Shown in pieces: positions 7,925 to 13,361 of a stretch of 13,361 nucleotides of DNA; position 1 is the first letter of the stretch; every line of letters begins with the position of its first letter. The notes beneath the pieces were generated by a model. It was not told the origin of the DNA, did not search any database, and saw nothing but the letters and a program-made list of their open reading frames with translations. This DNA comes from an uncultured Bacteroidota bacterium (GTDB taxonomy: Bacteria > Bacteroidota > Bacteroidia > UKL13-3), in NCBI GenBank assembly GCA_903898215.1, contig CAIUEQ010000347.1, positions 1 to 13,361 of the forward strand, read 5' to 3'. Both the position numbers and the translations under genes were made by a program.

Positions 7925-9022
7925 TTAACTTTTTTTATTTCCTAAAACCAATCTCATCCCCAAATTATAGATTCCATTAAAAACACGAGTTGGAGTATAA
8001 CCTGCGTCAATACCAATTAATGTTCCACTTTTACTAACAGGAACCTGAATGGTAAACCCACCTGACACACCGTAATACTGAGATTGAAAAGCATCTACAG
8101 TAGTGATATTTTGTTGCCAGCTATAAGCTGTTCTTACCATAAATGATTCTTTGTACGCATACTCAACACCCAAACCAACAATATTTGAAGAAAATGCCAT
8201 GTACATAAAATTTCCTGTAGGTGATAAACGATGATTGTATGTTTCGGAACCTTTTGCATCCAAACGCATATCATAAGCAGCACCAATATTTACCAATGCC
8301 GGCAAATTAAATGCTTGCGAACCCATGTAAGTTGTACGTTGTGCTCCTGAACTCTGATTAACTATTGTTTTAAAAGATAAACCACTACCTGTATATGACA
8401 TATCGGGACCAATGTTTCTTACACCAATTCCAAATCTAAAATCTTCTTTCTTAATTTTATTTTTTTGATTTAAGGCTGTTTGATATTGTACACCTGCATC
8501 AATTCCAACTCCTTGAGATGTAAGATTGGTAAGACCTTCAGACATGTATCTAAGAACCATTCCACCAGTAATGCTATTAGAGAATTTTTTTGCATAAGCC
8601 AATCCAATATTCATGACTTGAGGTTGAAAAGTTCCTAATGTACCATCGGGTTGAGATTCAGATGTGATTGGTAAATTTCCAAAATCCCATTTTGAAATTG
8701 TTAAACCTATTACATTTCCACCTGTTCCAATTGATTGAGCAAATGATAGTGTATTGATATTTACTCCAGTTCCTTGCAAATAATTAACTCTTGCAAAAAC
8801 AAGTTCAGTGCTTTCGGTATAAGCCAAGCCTGCAATATTAAATTGGAATGCTTCAACACCTCTAACTGATGCTGTATTTACACCTCCAAATCCGGCACTT
8901 CTAGAGTATGGATTTACCAATAGCTGTGTTGCTCCTGCTCCACCAGCTCGATCGGGATTACCGGCATTAGCGGAACTGAATACTATCAATCCTGAAATAA
9001 TTTGTAGAAAATATTTTTTCAT
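7925..9022 (-). CDS. PorV/PorQ family outer-membrane protein (T9SS-associated barrel)
   Basis: The ATG at 9022 gives 365 aa with a clean signal peptide, MKKYFLQIISGLIVFSSANA, cleaved after ANA. An upstream in-frame TTG pair at 9031/9028 is less likely. Family signatures in order are LVNPYSRSAGFGGVNTASVR (about 35-54), FNIAGLAYT (61-69, the NPAGLA position), QGVGIDAGVQYQ (170-181), FGIGVRNIGPDMSY (197-210) and LPALVNIGAAYDM (240-252). PorV is a FadL-like outer-membrane barrel that carries cargo from the Sov/SprA translocon to the PorU sortase; PorQ acts in the attachment complex. I cannot tell which paralogue this is, and genomes often carry several, so no symbol is given. It is the last gene of the probable receptor-giant-PorV operon, 122 bp after the 1336-aa gene, and is closed by the terminator at 7865-7899. 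It may be a dedicated partner for that giant protein. Confidence 0.88.
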   Translation of the reverse strand: MKKYFLQIISGLIVFSSANAGNPDRAGGAGATQLLVNPYSRSAGFGGVNTASVRGVEAFQFNIAGLAYTESTELVFARVNYLQGTGVNINTLSFAQSIGTGGNVIGLTISKWDFGNLPITSESQPDGTLGTFQPQVMNIGLAYAKKFSNSITGGMVLRYMSEGLTNLTSQGVGIDAGVQYQTALNQKNKIKKEDFRFGIGVRNIGPDMSYTGSGLSFKTIVNQSSGAQRTTYMGSQAFNLPALVNIGAAYDMRLDAKGSETYNHRLSPTGNFMYMAFSSNIVGLGVEYAYKESFMVRTAYSWQQNITTVDAFQSQYYGVSGGFTIQVPVSKSGTLIGIDAGYTPTRVFNGIYNLGMRLVLGNKKS

Positions 9023-9144
9023 GTTCAACAATTTTTATTTTTAAAGTATTTAAGAATTTTTCATATTGATTATTTCTTTCCATAAAAAAATGAATGGATC
9101 AAAAAAATCATATTACTCAATGCTTCAAATTAGTCTTATTAATT

Positions 9145-12100
9145 TTAGAACGAATCGTAATCTGCCGGTCTCATTACACCAACCCATTTGATTACTCTTT
9201 CTTCTCCTGTTTTTGAATCTTTAATATCAATTAAATAAACTCCACTAACAATTGGAACTTTTGCATCATTTTTTAAATCCCATTCTATGTAAGTTCTAGT
9301 ATCATCATCTTTAGATATTCTTCTAACCAAAGTACCATCCAATGTATAAATGTTTAATTGACATTTTTTAGGAAGGTTAATAATTTTTATCCGAGTATCT
9401 AGTGCATTTCCTGCATCTTCATAAATAGAAAAAGCATAATAAGGATTAGGAACAACACTAACCATATCCATTGCTTTTAAAGCAAAATCTTTACCTGTTT
9501 GAGGTGCATAGTTTGTAGTGTTAAATGAAAAATACGGCAACCCTTTGTTTAGAATTGTATCCCCATACATCGAATATGATGCGTAAGGTTTCTTCACATT
9601 TATATTGATGGTAACATCATTCGGAATTAAACCAACTGTAGGAGAATATAACGAATTAGATGATGTAGTAGGAATGCTTGTATATAGAACTTGTGAGAAA
9701 AACATTTGTTTACGAATCTTATATGCTTGAGGCGAAGGATTTGTAGTATTTCCTGCTTTAATGTTTCCACCTGCATCTGTTGAAGTAGTAAGATCTCCCA
9801 ATAACGCTCTGTAGTTTCTGCATTCATCATAACGCGTTGGAGTGTATCTGATATTTCCGCCAGACAATGCAAACTTTTTAACACCCATCACGTAAATAAA
9901 ATGTTTACCACCAAACAATGGTCTGAACTGACCTGATTTATATGCTAGCACGTTTGCACTAGGATTCCAGATCATATCAATTCCGTTTTCTGTAGGTAAA
10001 GATGAATCTTCAGCAAATAAAATATTTAAACGCTCTCCGGTTTCAACACTGATTGCATAACCTGGAAACCAACCCATCCCAGTTTCGCTGATATAATTTG
10101 CAGCTTCAGAGTTTGTAGAAACACCACTTCCAACAAGTGCATAATTACCATTTTTATCAACTGATTGTGAAATTCTAATATCCAATTTACTTGCACCACC
10201 AATATTTTGGAATGCATCTTCCCCTGATTCTAATACAACACAACGTGACCATTTTGATTTATCTGAAGTGATAAAAATTTGAACACTTTGCAAATCAGAT
10301 AATAAATTATCTTTATTAGGAACACCATATTGTAGTTCAAACGCAGGACCAAAACTTCCCAATTCAGTTTTTGGCAAACCAGAAAAAGAAGCAGGAGTAT
10401 ATCGATTTGCAAGACAATAAGGAGACCAGGTAGAATTAATGATTTTTGAAAAATTCTTACGTGGATCAGCACCAATAATTCCTCCGGTATTTGGATCTTT
10501 ATGAATCAGATCAGCAAAATCACTGTTCAAATTATCCTTACTGAACAGATAAGCAGGATTAAGACCTTTTCCTGTTGCACCTGATCTTATCCAATTAATC
10601 TGATTTGGAATATAAGGCGTATAAGTTTGATCTTCATCAACAACACCTTGAAGCCATTTTTTACCTGTTGGATTAGCATAAGTGATACTTGATGAAATGA
10701 ACCCGTTACTTTGATCAACTAAAGAATAAGAAACACCCGGTTGAACACATTGAGAAATATTTACTGAAATACCCCATTTAGGGAATATTTGTTCGTTTGG
10801 ATTACTGATAGACTGAACTGAAGAATCTAGTTCTCCATTTTCTCTTCTTATATACCATTTAGTAGATGCAGCAGTTAGCGTATCTTCTTTTAATGTAGAA
10901 GTTGAAATATCTTTCATCCAAAGTTTAAACTCTCCTTGTGGAACTGCTAAAGGATTAATCACCTTAATATAAACAGGTGAAGCACCTTTCATATATCTTC
11001 TTTGAACACTTCTGTATCCGTTTGATGCTAAAATTGCTTCGTTAATGCTTTCCTGAGTTAGTTGAATATAATTTCCTCCATTTCCGATTCCTTCAATTTG
11101 AGTAACAGGAATGCCATCACCAAAATCTGAATTAATTTGAGTTCCGTCTCCGCGAGGAGCTGGATCATGAGGAGTTGCAGGATATACAACAAGTGAACTT
11201 TGTTTAAATGTTTTGCTACTTGGTAAATACTGTAATGCATCAAATACACAATTTACAGCACTAGCATAAGAAAGAATTACGTAATAATAATTCTGGAAAT
11301 TAACCAATGATTGATCAGTTCCTGTTTGGAAAAAATCTTTTTCAATTTGAAATGAATGCTTAATTCCTTCATTATTTCCATCAACCATTATTTTTTTAAC
11401 ATTGCTTGATAAAGCAGGATCGTAAGTTTCATTGATAATACGATTCACACCATCAACAATATCAAATTGTGCAACAAGTTGTGCCTGGCTCAAATCATAA
11501 AAATCTCCGGGAATACTATTAATTTTTAATTGGAAAATTTGATACCCTTGGAATTTATATTTTGTACGATAGCTAGGACAACCACCTGCAAACGAATCAG
11601 AAAAATTCTCAATGTCGCCAGTATTTGTGATGGTAAATAATAACTTCTTATTTAACTCAGTAATTTGTAATGTTGGAGCACTTGGCCCTTGAATCAAATT
11701 GAAATTATTTTTGAAAAGAGCATATGCTTTATCACTTGCAAGTTTTAAAAGGTTAAACGAGCCTCTTGCTCCACCTGAAGTTGCACGTGCCCAAACAACA
11801 CCAATAGTTACATCATTTACAGCACCTGGCAATAAAGTAAACGAACCTGCTGTTTGCAAAAATCTTCTATCACCGGGTGTATTACCTGCAGTTACTTCAG
11901 TCCAATTTGTGCGACTTGCCGGATCAGTTAATCCTGGAAACATAAAACTTGCAGTATCTGTTCCTGTTTTTCCATTTCCTCCATAAGTAATCGGAGAACC
12001 ATCAGTCCATCTTCCATTTAAATATCCCCAATAATCTGAAGGTTTACGAGGATTTCCTTGTGTACTCCAATCATTATTATAATATACAAATTTTGTAAGT

Positions 12101-13155
12101 CCTATCTCAGTTCCGTCTGGGCGTTTTGGTCCTTGAAAAAAGTTAACACCAACACTTGGTGGATTTAAACCATAACCCAATGGTCCCGGATCATTATCTT
12201 CTCCATTATAACAAATTCCTAAATTTCTTTGAACATCACATTCTACATAATCATCTGCATAATTTCCGAGATCCGGATCAACCCATTGTCCAAATACACA
12301 GCTATCAATTTTTTCTGTACTTCTATTAGTAATTTTAGTACGATAAAAAGTCATGTTATTGATTTCGTCATTTGTAGAAAAGGCAAATGCTTGTTCCTGA
12401 AATTCCAATCCAATTGGAACACCTGAAGTTTCTGAGTGAATATTTCCTTTATCATTATATACCCACCACATCATTTGATCAGGAATATTTTTAATTTGAT
12501 CTTGATCAAACGTTGGATACTCACCTTTATTTGGTTCATAAATTCCATTTTTGTTTGCATCAAAAAACGGTGCTAAATAATTTGCTTCTCCTAAACTAAC
12601 ATCACCAGTTGTAGGCCAAGTATGAATATCATCACTTTGATTATTGCTCCAAATTGTTGGATCATTTGTGAAATTATTAATATCAACTAATTGAATACTC
12701 CAAATTTTATCAAAATGTAAACAACGATCTATTCCTATTGAAGCTGTTCCATTACTTAAAGGACCAGGAAAATAATCGTTACCGCTTTGGCGATAAGTTT
12801 GAGCTGCAATACGTAAGTTACCATTTGTCACCCCACCGATCCATAATGCTCCAGAAAAAATAGAACATTTAGAAACCTGACCAGGCTGAACTTTTGGAAT
12901 TTCATATTTTGCTGAGGCTAAATCCCACCATAAATCACCACCGTTTAATATTCTTGTACGAACATTATTCACAGCAAGCTCACGTTGAGCTGTAGCAGGA
13001 GCACATCCCGAACCTTTCTTCATCAATTCTTTCGAATGATCAACTGATCCCGGAATAGGTGTGCCTATGTTTTGCTTTGCAGAAAGTTGCTGCATGAACA
13101 TTAAGCATAATGCAACAATTCCAATAAGTGATAAAAATCTATTCATGCTTTTCAT
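9145..13155 (-). CDS. Giant exported protein with Ca-binding-like loop and T9SS/FlgD-like C-terminal domain
   Basis: The 1336-aa product has a signal peptide (MNRFLSLIGIVALCLMFMQQLSA after MKS). The N-terminal third has motifs I associate with a widespread, functionally unknown Bacteroidota exported family: NGGDLWWDLASAKYEIP (71-87), SGALWIGG (101-108), YRQSGNDYFPGPL (121-133), FFDANKNGIYEPNKGEYP (197-214, an EF-hand/dockerin-like Ca loop), MMWWVYND (228-235) and GQWVDPDLGNYADDYVECD (289-307). Residues about 490-1225 match no domain I recognise. The C-terminus (1230-1336) is FlgD/T9SS-like: SVVPNPYYAFSIYE, LNIYTLDGTLVRRI, EWDLKN and SGVYLIDI. It then continues to WVGVMRPADYDSF instead of the usual short basic end. 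It lies 34 bp after a probable TonB-dependent receptor and before a PorV-like gene, implying co-expression. By inference it is a surface or secreted structural protein; no enzymatic motif was seen. Confidence 0.85.
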   Translation of the reverse strand: MKSMNRFLSLIGIVALCLMFMQQLSAKQNIGTPIPGSVDHSKELMKKGSGCAPATAQRELAVNNVRTRILNGGDLWWDLASAKYEIPKVQPGQVSKCSIFSGALWIGGVTNGNLRIAAQTYRQSGNDYFPGPLSNGTASIGIDRCLHFDKIWSIQLVDINNFTNDPTIWSNNQSDDIHTWPTTGDVSLGEANYLAPFFDANKNGIYEPNKGEYPTFDQDQIKNIPDQMMWWVYNDKGNIHSETSGVPIGLEFQEQAFAFSTNDEINNMTFYRTKITNRSTEKIDSCVFGQWVDPDLGNYADDYVECDVQRNLGICYNGEDNDPGPLGYGLNPPSVGVNFFQGPKRPDGTEIGLTKFVYYNNDWSTQGNPRKPSDYWGYLNGRWTDGSPITYGGNGKTGTDTASFMFPGLTDPASRTNWTEVTAGNTPGDRRFLQTAGSFTLLPGAVNDVTIGVVWARATSGGARGSFNLLKLASDKAYALFKNNFNLIQGPSAPTLQITELNKKLLFTITNTGDIENFSDSFAGGCPSYRTKYKFQGYQIFQLKINSIPGDFYDLSQAQLVAQFDIVDGVNRIINETYDPALSSNVKKIMVDGNNEGIKHSFQIEKDFFQTGTDQSLVNFQNYYYVILSYASAVNCVFDALQYLPSSKTFKQSSLVVYPATPHDPAPRGDGTQINSDFGDGIPVTQIEGIGNGGNYIQLTQESINEAILASNGYRSVQRRYMKGASPVYIKVINPLAVPQGEFKLWMKDISTSTLKEDTLTAASTKWYIRRENGELDSSVQSISNPNEQIFPKWGISVNISQCVQPGVSYSLVDQSNGFISSSITYANPTGKKWLQGVVDEDQTYTPYIPNQINWIRSGATGKGLNPAYLFSKDNLNSDFADLIHKDPNTGGIIGADPRKNFSKIINSTWSPYCLANRYTPASFSGLPKTELGSFGPAFELQYGVPNKDNLLSDLQSVQIFITSDKSKWSRCVVLESGEDAFQNIGGASKLDIRISQSVDKNGNYALVGSGVSTNSEAANYISETGMGWFPGYAISVETGERLNILFAEDSSLPTENGIDMIWNPSANVLAYKSGQFRPLFGGKHFIYVMGVKKFALSGGNIRYTPTRYDECRNYRALLGDLTTSTDAGGNIKAGNTTNPSPQAYKIRKQMFFSQVLYTSIPTTSSNSLYSPTVGLIPNDVTININVKKPYASYSMYGDTILNKGLPYFSFNTTNYAPQTGKDFALKAMDMVSVVPNPYYAFSIYEDAGNALDTRIKIINLPKKCQLNIYTLDGTLVRRISKDDDTRTYIEWDLKNDAKVPIVSGVYLIDIKDSKTGEERVIKWVGVMRPADYDSF

Positions 13156-13189
13156 TTTTTGTATTTAATTTTAGTTTCGACTTTAATAA

Positions 13190-13361
13190 TTAAAATGATA
13201 AAGAAATTCCTAAACGTGTAAGTCTTGGTAGAGCAAATGATCCAGGATTAACCACTCTTGTATTATATAAGTCAATAAATGATTGAGTATTGGTTGCATT
13301 ATTTTTAGCAGTGGTAGCTTGAGGTGAATTTAAATATCCATCAGAATATGCTGACCCTGTA
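13190..13361 (-). CDS. C-terminal end of a probable TonB-dependent receptor (partial)
   Basis: Only the last 56 codons lie in the window; the gene runs off the right edge. The visible peptide includes TQSFIDLYNTRVVNPG, then SFALPRLTRLGISLSF with a terminal Phe. The P-R-x-x-R-(L/I)-G-(I/L)-S-(L/F)-x-F ending is typical of the last beta-strand of Bacteroidota TonB-dependent receptors or SusC-like barrels. The stop TAA is at 13192-13190, 34 bp before the ATG of the 1336-aa gene, so the two are very likely co-transcribed. The plug domain and any carboxypeptidase-like extension lie outside the window, so the receptor identity is inferred from the terminal strand alone. Confidence 0.65.
   Translation of the reverse strand, partial: TGSAYSDGYLNSPQATTAKNNATNTQSFIDLYNTRVVNPGSFALPRLTRLGISLSF

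Noticed and set aside
9023..9144. Gap between the 1336-aa gene and the PorV-like gene, examined for a promoter or terminator
   Set aside because: It has A/T runs and a 5-bp TCCAT/ATGGA repeat but no TAnnTTTG box with correct spacing and no stable hairpin, so the two genes are treated as one transcription unit.
11699..11986. Open frame of 95 codons on the plus strand, antisense to the 1336-aa gene
   Set aside because: It is wholly inside a strongly supported minus-strand gene and has no recognisable motif, so it is a shadow frame. The same applies to smaller frames at 12229-12426, 5578-5781, 6990-7220, 9627-9884, 10026-10217, 10230-10475, 11058-11249 and 5291-5515.

Overview
The window is AT-rich and strongly suggests a member of the phylum Bacteroidota. 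The evidence is a type IX secretion system (T9SS) type A sorting domain on a giant exported protein, a PorV/PorQ-family outer-membrane barrel, the tail of a probable TonB-dependent receptor, a TAnnTTTG-type promoter box and few purine-rich Shine-Dalgarno sites. I cannot place it below phylum. No rRNA, tRNA, CRISPR array, insertion sequence, integrase or phage gene was seen. This looks like chromosomal sequence dominated by cell-envelope and secretion genes.

Left part (3-2311, plus strand): the end of a membrane-anchored alkaline-phosphatase-superfamily (sulfatase/LtaS-like) protein that runs in from the left edge, followed by a small exported protein of unknown function with features of an outer-membrane beta-barrel. 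This pair converges, with a 19-bp gap, on everything else, which is all on the minus strand.

Middle part (2331-7837, minus strand, read right to left): greA (transcription cleavage factor) and a HIT-family nucleotide-binding protein form a tight pair with a 3-bp gap. After 144 bp comes a 141-aa exported protein whose stop overlaps (ATGA) the start of a 1356-aa T9SS cargo protein. That cargo carries eight Asp-box (BNR/sortilin-like) propeller repeats, then PKD-like, GEVED-like, Ig-like and FN3-like modules and a C-terminal sorting domain. The 141-aa protein resembles the N-terminal region that often precedes such propellers within a single polypeptide, so the pair may be a split version.

Right part (7865-13361, minus strand): a probable three-gene operon made of the C-terminus of a probable TonB-dependent receptor, a 1336-aa exported protein with a Ca-binding-like loop and a FlgD/T9SS-like C-terminal domain ending in an unusual tail, and a PorV/PorQ-family barrel. 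It closes with a strong hairpin terminator (7865-7899) that separates it from greA. The likely theme is export and surface attachment: PorV-type barrels work with the T9SS translocon and attachment complex, and the 1336-aa protein is the plausible client. The two most interesting points are this receptor-giant-PorV trio and the split N-terminal module next to the propeller giant.
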